A stretch of 64,000 nucleotides of DNA, taken from assembly GCF_021184045.1 (NCBI RefSeq), contig NZ_CP073710.1, positions 124,001-188,000 on the forward strand. The letters are read 5' to 3'. Under the pieces are notes generated by a model that ran no database searches, was not told where the DNA came from, and saw only the letters and a list, made by a program, of their open reading frames with translations. Position 1 is the first letter of the stretch. Every line of letters starts with the position of its first letter. Position numbers and translations under genes: made by a program. Shown here piece by piece: positions 8,849 through 17,703 of this stretch. Source of the stretch: Methanococcoides orientis. Its GTDB lineage: Archaea > Halobacteriota > Methanosarcinia > Methanosarcinales > Methanosarcinaceae.

Positions 8849-8954
8849 GGGACCGTAGGGTAGCCTGGACCATCCTTCGGCGTTCGGGACACGGTTCTTC
8901 TTTCAAGTCTGTGCGAACCACGCCGGTACCTGAGTTCAAATCTCAGCGGTCCCA
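8849..8954 (+). tRNA. tRNA-Pro (CGG) with a 31-nt intron
   Basis: The acceptor GGGACCG (8849-8855) pairs with CGGTCCC (8947-8953), with discriminator A. The D-arm is GGGT/ATCC, and the T-arm CTGAG/CTCAG holds loop TTCAAAT. The anticodon stem CGGCG (8878-8882) pairs with CGCCG (8921-8925) only if bases 8889-8919 are removed. The loop then reads TTCGGGA with anticodon CGG. Inside the intron GGTTC (8893-8897) pairs with GAACC (8915-8919), giving the bulge-helix-bulge cut by archaeal splicing endonuclease at the canonical 37/38 position. CCA is not encoded. It lies inside an r-protein/RNA polymerase operon. Confidence 0.9.
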
Positions 8955-9164
8955 TGATTCCCTTTATAGGGATAACCGATAGGCAGCTGAGATTGTATAT
9001 AACCATATTCGGAGGGATTCCGAATACCATTTCATATTTAACAGACCAAACTAACAAATGAATAAAACTGCTTTTGGTTCATGGTTATTTGTTAATATAT
9101 AATATCACTTATTGATACATTCAAATTGTTCTTTCTAATGATGGACTTTTTATAAGGTGATCAG

Positions 9165-9344
9165 TTGAGCAAAGAGAAGTTTACTAGGTATGAGCGTGCA
9201 AGGATCATTGGTGCAAGATCACTTCAGATAGCAATGGAAGCTCCAATATTGATCGACACTGATAGTACTGATTCGCTGCACATCGCTACATTGGAATTTG
9301 AGAAAGGTGTTATACCAGTTACAGTGAAGAGAAATTACGAATAA
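9165..9344 (+). CDS. rpoK: RNA polymerase subunit K (Rpb6/omega)
   Basis: This small gene encodes 59 residues from a TTG start ([18 protein letters not shown] at the N-terminus, then [12 protein letters not shown]). The pattern [22 protein letters not shown] is that of archaeal RpoK, which clamps the largest polymerase subunit during assembly. AAGGTGA (9154-9160) supports the TTG. It lies between tRNA-Pro and rps2, the conserved place for rpoK in euryarchaea. The gene is easily missed because of its length and start codon. Confidence 0.92.
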   Translation: MSKEKFTRYERARIIGARSLQIAMEAPILIDTDSTDSLHIATLEFEKGVIPVTVKRNYE

Positions 9345-9358
9345 TTGAGGTGAATTTT

Positions 9359-10003
9359 ATGGAATCTACAGAAAATATTGAAGTTAATGCTGAAGAAAGC
9401 GCAGCAGCACAGGAAGCAACCGAATCAACATCATTAGTGCCTATAGATGAATATCTGGCAGCAGGCGTACACATTGGTACACAGCAGAAGACCCAGAATA
9501 TGATGAAGTTCGTCTACCGTGTAAGGACAGATGGTCTTTACGTTCTTGATATCCAGTCAACAGATGAGAGAATCAGGTCAATTGCACATTTCCTTTCAAA
9601 ATATGATCCTTCCAGAATACTTGTTGTATCCGCACGTCAGTACGGTCAGTATCCTGCAACAATGTTCTCCAAGGCAGTAGGCGCAGTTTCAAGAGTTGGA
9701 AGGTTCATTCCAGGTACTCTTACAAACCCTGTACAGGAAGGCTTCTATGAGCCAGATGCAATTATTGTGACAGATCCTGCAGGAGATGCACAGGTAATTA
9801 AGGAAGCTGTCAGCGTGGGTATTCCTGTAGTTGCATTTTGTGATACCAACAACATGACATCCAATGTCGATCTTGTTATCCCAACCAACAACAAGGGTAG
9901 GAAAGCACTTTCACTTGTTTACTGGCTTCTTGCAAGGGAAGTTGCAAACGAAAGGGGCATTCCTTTCAACTACGAGTTAACCGATTTTGAAACAGGTCTT
10001 TAA
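9359..10003 (+). CDS. rps2: Small ribosomal subunit protein S2
   Basis: This is a uS2 protein of 214 residues. After an acidic N-terminal extension of about 30 residues ([19 protein letters not shown]) it shows the core [20 protein letters not shown] and the conserved PGTLTNP and DTNN elements. TTGAGGTGA precedes ATG 9359, so the longer GTG start at 9350 is rejected. It is the last cistron: the terminator stem overlaps its stop codon. Confidence 0.95.
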   Translation: MESTENIEVNAEESAAAQEATESTSLVPIDEYLAAGVHIGTQQKTQNMMKFVYRVRTDGLYVLDIQSTDERIRSIAHFLSKYDPSRILVVSARQYGQYPATMFSKAVGAVSRVGRFIPGTLTNPVQEGFYEPDAIIVTDPAGDAQVIKEAVSVGIPVVAFCDTNNMTSNVDLVIPTNNKGRKALSLVYWLLAREVANERGIPFNYELTDFETGL

Positions 10004-10024
10004 ACGACCTGTTCTCATTTTTTT
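9991..10024 (+). terminator. Terminator of the rpl18e-rps2 operon, overlapping the rps2 stop
   Basis: AACAGGTC (9991-9998) pairs with GACCTGTT (10006-10013) around TTTAAAC, which contains the rps2 stop codon. Seven T follow from 10018. The stem therefore lies partly in coding sequence. Confidence 0.65.
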
Positions 10025-10084
10025 CGTTGCATCATTGCTCATACAGCAGATGTTCTATTTTTGGGCGCAAGAGGTGACAATAGT

Positions 10085-10879
10085 ATGAGACAACCAACTG
10101 TTGCAGGCCAGTTCTATCCGTTAAGTCCGAAGACCCTTAAAAAAGAGGTTTCCAAGTGTTTTAATGGCATTGAGGAAACTCCTCGCGATGTTATCGGGGC
10201 AGTAGTTCCTCATGCAGGATATATTTATTCAGGGTCAGTTGCAGCAAATGTTTATGCGAGCTTACCTAAAGCTGATACGTACATATTTTTTGGACCGAAT
10301 CATACGGGTTATGGGTCTCCTGTGGCGATGTCACAGGATACGTGGAAGACTCCACTTGGGGAGATCGAAACCGATAAGGATATTGGCAAGCTTCTTGCAG
10401 GTTCCATTATCGATATGGATGAGATTGCCCACAGGTACGAGCATTCCATAGAAGTGCAGATACCTTTCCTTCAGCACAGGTTCGGGAATGATTTCAAGAT
10501 CCTTCCTATATGTATGGGTTTACAGGATGAGGAAACTGCTGTGGAAGTCGGTCAGGAAGTTGCACGTGCAGCCAAAGAGTCTGGGAAGAAAGTCGTTTTC
10601 ATCGCATCAAGTGATATGTCGCATTATGTCCCTGTAGAGCATGCTGAACGTGTAGATCATTACCTGATAGAAGCCATTCTGGATATGGATATACCTGAAC
10701 TCTATCGCAGAAGATCTGAGGAGAACATCTCGGCCTGTGGATATGGTCCGATCTCAGCAATGTTGAGCGCTGCAAAGGAATACGGTGCAAAGTGCGTCAA
10801 ATTGATCAAATACGCCACAAGCGGAGAGGTTTCAGGCGATCCTATGGTTGTAGGATATGCTGGCATAATTGTGGAATGA
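10085..10879 (+). CDS. amrB: AmmeMemoRadiSam protein B (MEMO1 family)
   Basis: This 264-residue protein starts MRQPTVAGQFYPLSPKTL, the hallmark of the MEMO1 family. It has the metal-binding histidines in VVPHAGYIYSG, FFGPNHTGYG, EHSIEVQIPFL and IASSDMSHY, and ends ISACGYGPISAM. MEMO-type proteins belong to the extradiol-dioxygenase-like fold. They co-occur with AMMECR1 and a radical SAM enzyme in a system of unknown biochemistry. The radical SAM partner is encoded 5.5 kb away at 16363. GAGGTGA supports ATG 10085 over 10061. It opens the mevalonate cluster. Confidence 0.9.
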   Translation: MRQPTVAGQFYPLSPKTLKKEVSKCFNGIEETPRDVIGAVVPHAGYIYSGSVAANVYASLPKADTYIFFGPNHTGYGSPVAMSQDTWKTPLGEIETDKDIGKLLAGSIIDMDEIAHRYEHSIEVQIPFLQHRFGNDFKILPICMGLQDEETAVEVGQEVARAAKESGKKVVFIASSDMSHYVPVEHAERVDHYLIEAILDMDIPELYRRRSEENISACGYGPISAMLSAAKEYGAKCVKLIKYATSGEVSGDPMVVGYAGIIVE

Positions 10880-10905
10880 TATTCTGTACAAAGGGGCTTT
10901 TTAAG

Positions 10906-11817
10906 ATGATCACATGTTCCGCACCGGGGAAAGTCTATCTTTTCGGTGAACATGCCGTAGTTTACGGTGAACCCGCTATCTGCTGTGCAGTGGATATACG
11001 CACACGTGTAAGTGTTGCACCTGCAGATTCCATTACTATTAGTTCAAGCCTCGGTACTACAGATATTGATTTTAAAACCCATCCTTATGTTTCAGCTGTT
11101 GTAGAGCGTTTCCAGAATATGTCCTCTCTTGAAGGTGTAAGCATCAGCATCGAGTCTGAGATACCTGTTGGTTCCGGACTTGGATCGTCTGCTGCTGTTA
11201 CTATAGCAACAATAAAAGCATTGGATGCTTTGCTTGGCACTGGCCTCGAGCTTGATGATATTGCACGAATGGGACATGAGGTCGAGCAGAGTATACAGGG
11301 TGCTGCAAGTCAGACGGATACATATGTATGCACCATGGGTGGAGTTGTCATGATCCCCCAACGCAAAGGGCTTGATCTTATTGATTGTGCTATTGTTATC
11401 GGTAATACCAATATTTTCTCTTCGACAAAGGAGCTTGTAGCAAACGTTGCAGAGCTTAATGAGAAATTCCCTGATGTTATAGGTCCCGTTCTGTCATCCA
11501 TCGGAAAGATGTCAGCTACGGGTGAGGAGCTTGTGAATGCAAAGGATTATATTTCCGTCGGCAAGCTTATGAATATTAATCAAGGGCTTCTGGATGCAAT
11601 TGGCGTAGGCTGTTCTGAATTAAGTTCATTTACATATGCTGCCCGTAACAGTGGTGCATATGGTGCAAAGATTACCGGTGCAGGGGGCGGTGGTTGTATG
11701 GTGGCGATCGCTCCACATGAATGTGTGAGTGGGGTAGCTGCTGCCATTGCTTCTGCAGGCGGGGAAGTGGTTGTGACAAAAGCAACAGATATTGGTGTAA
11801 GGGTGGAATCCCAGTGA
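10906..11817 (+). CDS. mvk: Mevalonate kinase
   Basis: This GHMP-family kinase of 303 residues phosphorylates mevalonate in isoprenoid lipid synthesis. The motifs are in order: CSAPGKVYLFGEHAVVYGEP near the N-terminus, the ATP loop IPVGSGLGSSAAVTIA at about 90, and the C-terminal AKITGAGGGGCMVAI. The frame stays open upstream to 10792 but there it overlaps amrB; ATG 10906 with AAGGGG upstream fits homologues. Its TGA overlaps the GTG start of the next kinase, so the two are coupled. Confidence 0.94.
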   Translation: MITCSAPGKVYLFGEHAVVYGEPAICCAVDIRTRVSVAPADSITISSSLGTTDIDFKTHPYVSAVVERFQNMSSLEGVSISIESEIPVGSGLGSSAAVTIATIKALDALLGTGLELDDIARMGHEVEQSIQGAASQTDTYVCTMGGVVMIPQRKGLDLIDCAIVIGNTNIFSSTKELVANVAELNEKFPDVIGPVLSSIGKMSATGEELVNAKDYISVGKLMNINQGLLDAIGVGCSELSSFTYAARNSGAYGAKITGAGGGGCMVAIAPHECVSGVAAAIASAGGEVVVTKATDIGVRVESQ

Positions 11818-12587
11818 GTTCAACAAACGATATCACAATATTGAAAATTGGCGGGAGCGTCATCACCGACAAGAATTCGGAGGATGGTCTTGCCTGGGAA
11901 GAAGAGATAGTCCGCATTGCGCGTGAGATCTCAGGTTTTGAAGAAAAACTTATCATTGTTCATGGTGCCGGTTCATTTGGTCATCCTCAGGCGAAGAGGT
12001 ATGCCCTTACCGAAAGGTTCCATGCAGAAGGTGCGGTTGTCACCCACAATGCTGTGAAATCTTTGAACAGGATCGTCGTGGATATTCTGGATGAAGAAGG
12101 TGTCAATGCGATCGCAGTGCACCCAATGGGTTGTACTGTTGCAAAGGGTGGCAGGATCTCAGAGATGTATCTGGGCAGCATTCTTTTGATGCTTGAAAAG
12201 GGTCTTGTACCTGTATTGCATGGTGATGTTGTAATGGATACTGAAAAAGGCGTATCTATCGTGTCAGGTGATCAGGTAATACCTTATCTTGCAACGACAC
12301 TTGGTGCTTCCCGCATTGGTGTTGGAAGTGCTGCAAATGGTGTCCTTGACGATAAAGGCAACACTATTCCTGTGATCACTTCGGACAATTTTGAAGATAT
12401 GAAGAGATATATTGGTGGTTCGGCAGGTACGGATGTGACCGGTGGCATGCTTGGGAAAGTGCTTGAGATGCTGGAGCTTGGAAAAACATCAAGTATAACT
12501 TCATATATATTCAATGCAACAGTTGCAGGTAATGTTTCGAGTTTTCTTAATGGCGAGAATATCGGAACTGCAATTAAAGATTCATAA
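11814..12587 (+). CDS. ipk: Isopentenyl phosphate kinase
   Basis: This amino-acid-kinase-fold protein of 257 residues phosphorylates isopentenyl phosphate to IPP in the archaeal variant of the mevalonate pathway. ILKIGGSVITDKNS at the N-terminus binds phosphate. LIIVHGAGSFGHPQAKRY carries the catalytic His that separates IPK from related kinases. MKRYIGGSAGTDVTGGMLGK is the nucleotide-binding C-terminal part. It starts at GTG 11814, four bases overlapping the mvk stop (GTGA). idi2 follows, so the cluster encodes consecutive steps. Confidence 0.94.
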   Translation: MSSTNDITILKIGGSVITDKNSEDGLAWEEEIVRIAREISGFEEKLIIVHGAGSFGHPQAKRYALTERFHAEGAVVTHNAVKSLNRIVVDILDEEGVNAIAVHPMGCTVAKGGRISEMYLGSILLMLEKGLVPVLHGDVVMDTEKGVSIVSGDQVIPYLATTLGASRIGVGSAANGVLDDKGNTIPVITSDNFEDMKRYIGGSAGTDVTGGMLGKVLEMLELGKTSSITSYIFNATVAGNVSSFLNGENIGTAIKDS

Positions 12588-12611
12588 TATACGTTTACAG
12601 GTTTGATAAAT

Positions 12612-13682
12612 TTGAGTACGTCCAGGAGAAAGATAGAACATCTTGAGCATTGTGCGCAGCGTCCGGTAGAGTCAAAGGATGTCACATCAGGATTCGATGA
12701 TGTGATGCTCGTACACAGAGCACTGCCTCAGATCAATATGGATGAGATCGATCTTTCCACTGAATTCCTTGGAAGGGAGCTTAAGGCACCTTTTTTGATA
12801 GCATCCATTACCGGAGGTCATCCGGATACCAAGCCGGTAAATGCAGCACTTGCAGAAGCTGCTGAAGAAATGGGCGTTGGTATTGGTGTAGGCAGTCAGA
12901 GGGCTGCCATAGAGGATCCTGAACAAGAAGATTCGTTCAGTATTGTGCGTGATGTAGCTCCGAATGCATTTGTCTATGGGAATATCGGGGCAGCCCAGCT
13001 CAGGGAATACGATATAGAAGCCATTGAAAGGCTTGTGGAAATGCTGGATGCAGATGCAATGGCAGTTCATCTCAATTTCCTTCAGGAGGCTATACAGCCT
13101 GAAGGTGACAGGGATGCTACCGGTGTGCTTGAGGCTATAGAAGAAGTATGTTCATTGAAGGTCCCGATAATTGCAAAGGAAACAGGAGCAGGCATCTCCA
13201 AGGAAGACGCAGAACTGCTTAAAACTGCAGGGGTCAGTGCAATAGATGTCGGCGGAGTTGGTGGGACGAGTTGGTCCGGTGTAGAAGTCTATCGGGCAAG
13301 AGAAAGCGGTGATAAGATATTCGAGGATCTGGGCAATCTGTACTGGGATTTTGGTATCCCTACAGTTTCCAGTGTGCTTGAATGCAGAAGTTCCCTTCCT
13401 GTGATAGCCACTGGTGGTGTCAGAACAGGTCTTGATATTGCAAAATCCCTCTCTCTGGGAGCATACGCTGCAAGTGCAGCACTTCCTTTTGTAGCACCTG
13501 CACTGATCGGAAAGGATGCAGTAGTGGAAAGTTTGTCAGCCATGCTCAATGAACTGGGGGTAGCAATGTTCCTTTGTGGATGTGGAACTGTCAGTGAGCT
13601 TCGTACTGAGTCTAAGGCAGTGGTCACAGGCTGGACAAAGGAATACATTACACAGCGTGTTTTTGGCATAAACAAGCTCTAA
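12612..13682 (+). CDS. fni: Isopentenyl-diphosphate delta-isomerase, type 2 (FMN-dependent)
   Basis: This TIM-barrel flavoprotein of about 356 residues interconverts IPP and DMAPP. It has the type 2 signatures TSRRKIEHLEHCAQRPVES at the N-terminus, FLIASITGGHPDT, MGVGIGVGSQRA, and the FMN-phosphate site GGVRTGLDIAKSLSLGA. TTG 12612 is preferred over TTG 12603 because AGGT lies 9 bases before it and homologues start close to TSxRKIEHL. It follows ipk after 24 bases in the same apparent operon. Confidence 0.93.
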   Translation: MSTSRRKIEHLEHCAQRPVESKDVTSGFDDVMLVHRALPQINMDEIDLSTEFLGRELKAPFLIASITGGHPDTKPVNAALAEAAEEMGVGIGVGSQRAAIEDPEQEDSFSIVRDVAPNAFVYGNIGAAQLREYDIEAIERLVEMLDADAMAVHLNFLQEAIQPEGDRDATGVLEAIEEVCSLKVPIIAKETGAGISKEDAELLKTAGVSAIDVGGVGGTSWSGVEVYRARESGDKIFEDLGNLYWDFGIPTVSSVLECRSSLPVIATGGVRTGLDIAKSLSLGAYAASAALPFVAPALIGKDAVVESLSAMLNELGVAMFLCGCGTVSELRTESKAVVTGWTKEYITQRVFGINKL

Positions 13683-13798
13683 ATGAGATCGTATCTGGAA
13701 AAGATCGATCAACATTAAAAAATTCACATTCATTTTTTGGTCAAGGGACCAAAGGAATAATTTGTATTGAAAGTAACCGAAATTTATTGGAGGAAAAT

Positions 13799-15142
13799 AT
13801 GACAGATATTGGAATAATAGCAGTTGGCGGATATAATGAAATGGGCCGCAACATGACTGCTATAAGGGTTGACGAGGACATCATTATCGTAGATATGGGT
13901 CTGAGATTGGATAGGGTCCAGATCCATGAGGATGTGGAAATTGATAAGATGCATTCTCTTGAACTGATAGAGATGGGTGCTATACCTGATGATACTATTA
14001 TGAAGCAGGTCAACGGCAACGTCGCTGCTATCGTTTGTACACACGGGCACCTTGATCACATTGGTGCAATCTCAAAGCTTGCACACAGGTACACTGCACC
14101 GATCATCGGTACTCCGTACACTGTAGCTCTTGTTAAGCAGCAGATCGAATCAGAACGCAAGTTCGGTGTAAAGAACAGGATAATCCCTGTTGAAGCAGGT
14201 GGTATCTACCAGGTCAATGATGATGTATCCATTGAGCTGATACGTGTTCAGCACAGTATAATCGACGCTGTATTCGTAGCAGTCCACACACCAGCAGGTG
14301 CTGTACTTTATGCTTGTGATTTCAAGCTTGACCGTACACCTACACTGGGTGAGCAGCCGGACTTTGACAGGCTCAGGGAACTTGGACAGGAAGGCGTTAT
14401 CTGCATGATGGTAGAGAGTACCAATGCAAAACGTGCAGGAAAAACACCTTCTGAGAGGATCGCTCATGACATGGTCCGTGATGTACTTCTTGGTACAGAG
14501 GAATCTGATGTTGGAATGATCGTAACGACATTTGCTTCCCATATATCCCGTATTAACTCGATCATCCAGTTCGCTGAAGAGATGGGCCGTATTCCTGTAT
14601 TAATGGGTCGTTCCATGGACAAGTATGTAGTAACTGCAAAGAACATGGGATACATTGATTTCCCTGATAATGTAGAGATCTACGGTAAGAGGAAGGACAT
14701 CGATAAGGCGTTCAAGAAGATCATGAAAGAAGGGAAGGAAAAATACCTGCCTATTGTAACTGGTCATCAGGGTGAACCTGGTGCTATTCTTTCACGAGTT
14801 GCAAAGGGTGATACTCCTTATGAAATTGAGTCCGGTGACCGTATCATCTTCTCTGCAAACGTGATCCCAAGTCCAATGACGCAGGCAAACCGCTATGCAC
14901 TGGAAACCAAGATCCGAATGAGGGGTGGACGTATCTATGATAACGTGCACGTTTCAGGACACGCTTATCGTGAGGACCACTGGGAACTTCTGAGGTTGAT
15001 CAATCCGGAACACGTTATCCCTGCTCACGGTACTATCGAGATGCACAGTGCTTATATTGAGATGGCAGAAGATGCCGGATACGTTCTGGGCGATACTGTA
15101 CACCTGTTGAGAAATGGTGAAGAACTATATATTGAAGAATGA
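13799..15142 (+). CDS. RNase J-type beta-CASP ribonuclease
   Basis: This 447-residue metallo-beta-lactamase/beta-CASP protein belongs to the archaeal RNase J group. It has GGYNEMGRNMTAI at the N-terminus, the zinc motif CTHGHLDHIGAI, the later metal ligand in YACDFKLDRTPTLG, and the closing SGHAYREDHWELL and VIPAHGT motifs. Such enzymes are 5'-3' exonucleases acting on 5'-monophosphate RNA. TTGGAGGAAAAT precedes ATG 13799. In many euryarchaea this gene sits, as here, between idi2 and the prenyl synthase; the reason is unknown. Confidence 0.9.
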   Translation: MTDIGIIAVGGYNEMGRNMTAIRVDEDIIIVDMGLRLDRVQIHEDVEIDKMHSLELIEMGAIPDDTIMKQVNGNVAAIVCTHGHLDHIGAISKLAHRYTAPIIGTPYTVALVKQQIESERKFGVKNRIIPVEAGGIYQVNDDVSIELIRVQHSIIDAVFVAVHTPAGAVLYACDFKLDRTPTLGEQPDFDRLRELGQEGVICMMVESTNAKRAGKTPSERIAHDMVRDVLLGTEESDVGMIVTTFASHISRINSIIQFAEEMGRIPVLMGRSMDKYVVTAKNMGYIDFPDNVEIYGKRKDIDKAFKKIMKEGKEKYLPIVTGHQGEPGAILSRVAKGDTPYEIESGDRIIFSANVIPSPMTQANRYALETKIRMRGGRIYDNVHVSGHAYREDHWELLRLINPEHVIPAHGTIEMHSAYIEMAEDAGYVLGDTVHLLRNGEELYIEE

Positions 15143-15173
15143 TCATTTGAATTATAACATGGTCGTGATTAGT

Positions 15174-16142
15174 ATGGATCTTATGGATGAAATAAAAAAG
15201 CGAAGTGTGCATGTTGATACAGGGATCGAGGAGCTTCTTCCGATCGCACATCCTGAAGAGCTTTACAAAGCATCAAGATACTTACCGGATGCAGGTGGTA
15301 AACGCCTCCGTCCTACAGTCCTTATGCTTGCAACTGAAGCTGTGGGTGGAGATCCCATGTCAGTTATTCCGGCAGCAGTGGCTGTGGAACTGGTTCACAA
15401 TTTCACCCTTGTTCATGACGATATAATGGACAATGATGATATCAGGCGTGGAATGCCTTCTGTTCATGTAAAGTGGAGCAGTGAGGGTGCTATTCTTGCA
15501 GGAGATACTCTCTATTCCAAAGCTTTTGAGATCATCTCATCTATGGAGAAGGATCCTGCACGCATACTGAAGTGCGTTGCTCTTCTTTCAAAGACCTGTA
15601 CTGAAATATGTGAAGGTCAGTGGATGGACATTGATTTCGAGACTCGTGATTCTGTTTCAGAAGAAGAGTATCTTGAGATGGTGGAGAAGAAGACTTCTGT
15701 GCTCTATGGTGCAGTGGCAAAGGTCGGTGCTCTGCTTGGCGGAGCTTCCGATGAGGTTGCAGATGCACTTTATGAGTTTGGTCGTCTTGTGGGTATCAGT
15801 TTCCAGATACAGGATGATGTCATCGACATGGTGACCCCAGAGGAGATACTAGGTAAGGTCCGTGGAAGTGACCTGATAGAAGGTAAGAGGACACTTATCG
15901 CTATTCACGCTCTAAACAATGGCGTTGAACTTGACATATTCGGAAAAGGCGGAACTGCTACTTCAGAACAGATCGATGAGGCAGTTGCCATACTTGAAAA
16001 GTCAGGTTCTATTGGCTATGCACAGGAACTTTCTGCATCTTACCTTGAAAATGGTAAGAAGATGCTTGATATTCTTGAAGACTCTGAAGCAAAGGACCTT
16101 CTGCTTGCTATCGCAGACTACATGGTAACCAGGAACTATTGA
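15174..16142 (+). CDS. idsA: Geranylgeranyl/farnesyl diphosphate synthase
   Basis: This trans-prenyltransferase of 322 residues builds the C15/C20 chains of archaeal ether lipids. The first aspartate-rich motif is in LVHDDIMDNDDIRRG and the second in QIQDDVIDMV. GGKRLRPTVLMLA binds the diphosphate. The frame is open back to 15114, overlapping the RNase J gene. ATG 15174 (MDLMDEIKKR) matches the usual length, while 15159 is a possible alternative. It closes the isoprenoid operon and is followed by a terminator. Confidence 0.93.
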   Translation: MDLMDEIKKRSVHVDTGIEELLPIAHPEELYKASRYLPDAGGKRLRPTVLMLATEAVGGDPMSVIPAAVAVELVHNFTLVHDDIMDNDDIRRGMPSVHVKWSSEGAILAGDTLYSKAFEIISSMEKDPARILKCVALLSKTCTEICEGQWMDIDFETRDSVSEEEYLEMVEKKTSVLYGAVAKVGALLGGASDEVADALYEFGRLVGISFQIQDDVIDMVTPEEILGKVRGSDLIEGKRTLIAIHALNNGVELDIFGKGGTATSEQIDEAVAILEKSGSIGYAQELSASYLENGKKMLDILEDSEAKDLLLAIADYMVTRNY

Positions 16143-16170
16143 TCCTTTCGTTTCGTTCATTCGTTGTTTC

Positions 16171-16215
16171 GTTTCCCTTTCCATAGTAAAGGGGAACATT
16201 TCTTCTTTTTCTATA
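16171..16215 (+). terminator. Terminator after idsA
   Basis: GTTTCCCTTT (16171-16180) pairs with AAAGGGGAAC (16188-16197), 10 bp with one G-T pair. A T-rich tract follows. The rest of the gap up to 16362 is T-rich and contains only a TATA-like GGTTTTTAAG near 16321 for the next gene. Confidence 0.6.
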
Positions 16216-16362
16216 TTTTTATTTTTGATAATTATTACGTTTTTCTTAATTTCATTCTTGTTTTTCAAATCTTGTTAATTCCACTTACTTTCATCTTCTC
16301 TAGTTCCATCTATCTAAGAAGGTTTTTAAGTATTTGTGATAATGTTGTCTTGGGGAATTCTA

Positions 16363-17388
16363 ATGCTCAAAGAGGCAATGTTCTATGAAAAGCTGGATGA
16401 GGGGAAAGTGAGATGCAATCTTTGCAATCACAGGTGCAGGATATCTTCTGGTAAAAGTGGTATCTGCGGCGTAAGGGAGAATCGGGATGGTACTCTTTAT
16501 TCTCTCATATACAACACAGTTTCCAGTGAGGCAGTTGATCCCATAGAGAAGAAACCACTGTTCCACTTTAAACCAGGTTCAAAGGCATATTCCCTGGGTA
16601 CCATTGGATGTAATTTCAGATGCAAGCACTGTCAGAACTGGACTATTTCCCAGGTCAGGCTTGACGAGGCCGTATCCGTGGAGATAACTCCTGAGGAAGC
16701 AGTAAACAGGGCAATTGCCACAGGGTCCGCTTCCATTGCCTGGACCTATAACGAACCGACCATCTGGTATGAGTACACTTATGATTCTGCAAAGCTGGCA
16801 AAGGAGGCCGGACTTGGGACAGTATATGTGACCAACGGCTACATAACTCCGGAAGCACTACGACACATTTCTCCTTACCTTGATGCTTTCAGGGTGGACA
16901 TCAAAGCCTTTACGGAAGAGTTCTACAAGGAAACTGTGGGTGCCAAACTTGCACCTGTGCTGGAGTCCGCAAAACTGGCAAGAGAACTTGGAATGCATGT
17001 GGAGGTTATTAATCTTATCATCCCGACGCTGAATGATTCAGAGGATGAGCTGCGGCAACTATCTGCATGGGTGTATGAAAATCTGGGTGCCAACACTCCT
17101 ATACACTTTACCCGTTTCCAGCCTCATTATAAGATGAAGCACCTGCCGCCTACACCGGTGGAAACGCTTGAGATGGCTCACGGCATTGCGTTGGATGAAG
17201 GCCTGAAGTATGTTTACATTGGAAACGTATTCGGGCACCAGTATGAAAGCACATTCTGTCCTTCCTGTGGTGAATTGCTGATAGGGCGCGGACTCTTCGA
17301 TGTAAGCGAGTATAATATTACTCCGGAGCACAAGTGCCGCAATTGTGGAGAACCTATTGACATTTATGGTGAGTACGGCGGGCTTTGA
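16363..17388 (+). CDS. amrS: AmmeMemoRadiSam system radical SAM enzyme
   Basis: This 341-residue radical SAM protein is of the AmrS type. An N-terminal region with RCNLCNHRCRISSGKSGICG precedes the SAM cluster motif GCNFRCKHCQNW (CxxxCxxC) at about residue 80-92. A C-terminal four-cysteine knuckle (CPSCGELLIG, CRNCGEPI) closes it. ATG 16363 has GGGGAA five bases upstream; GTG 16336 and ATG 16342 are alternatives. Its functional partner amrB lies at 10085, with the isoprenoid genes in between. The reaction and substrate of the AmmeMemoRadiSam group are unknown. Confidence 0.88.
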   Translation: MLKEAMFYEKLDEGKVRCNLCNHRCRISSGKSGICGVRENRDGTLYSLIYNTVSSEAVDPIEKKPLFHFKPGSKAYSLGTIGCNFRCKHCQNWTISQVRLDEAVSVEITPEEAVNRAIATGSASIAWTYNEPTIWYEYTYDSAKLAKEAGLGTVYVTNGYITPEALRHISPYLDAFRVDIKAFTEEFYKETVGAKLAPVLESAKLARELGMHVEVINLIIPTLNDSEDELRQLSAWVYENLGANTPIHFTRFQPHYKMKHLPPTPVETLEMAHGIALDEGLKYVYIGNVFGHQYESTFCPSCGELLIGRGLFDVSEYNITPEHKCRNCGEPIDIYGEYGGL

Positions 17389-17534
17389 AGGCCACTTTGA
17401 GGCGGTAATTTGGATGGAAATTGTTGAAAATTGCTGATTTTCCTGCTTGTTGCCAGCCTTTTTGCCGCTTCGAACAAAAGGTTTAAATTCCAGAACTGCA
17501 TTAGGAGGAATCGTGCGTTGAAGCGCGATCAAGT

Positions 17535-17607
17535 GCCGCTATAACTCAGTTGGTAGAGTGTCTGACTGTTAATCAGAATGTCACAGGTTCGAGCCCTGTT
17601 GGCGGCG
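17535..17607 (+). tRNA. tRNA-Asn (GTT)
   Basis: The acceptor GCCGCTA pairs with TGGCGGC, with discriminator G. The anticodon arm TCTGA-CTGTTAA-TCAGA carries GTT, and the T-arm is ACAGG-TTCGAGC-CCTGT. CCA is not encoded and there is no intron. A TATA-like GGTTTAAATT lies about 45 bases upstream (near 17481). Confidence 0.95.
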
Positions 17608-17628
17608 TATTTTACTTGCTTTTTCTGA

Positions 17629-17703
17629 GGGCCTATAGCTTAGTCAGGTTAGAGCGCCCGGCTCATAACCGGGCGATCACCGGTTCAAATCCGGTTAGGC
17701 CCA
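17629..17703 (+). tRNA. tRNA with CAT anticodon, probably tRNA-Ile2
   Basis: The acceptor GGGCCTA (17629-17635) pairs with TAGGCCC, discriminator A. The anticodon arm CCCGG-CTCATAA-CCGGG carries CAT, and the T-arm is ACCGG-TTCAAAT-CCGGT. The body (GGGCC acceptor, GCTTAGTCAGG D-arm) resembles archaeal tRNA-Ile more than elongator tRNA-Met. I therefore infer the AUA-reading tRNA-Ile2 whose C34 is modified to agmatidine. Elongator Met is the alternative; the GGG acceptor and lack of initiator features argue against initiator Met. Confidence 0.85.

Noticed and set aside
17389..17534. Extra gene between amrS and tRNA-Asn
   Set aside because: No frame with coding character; the only feature is a TATA-like GGTTTAAATT for the tRNA.
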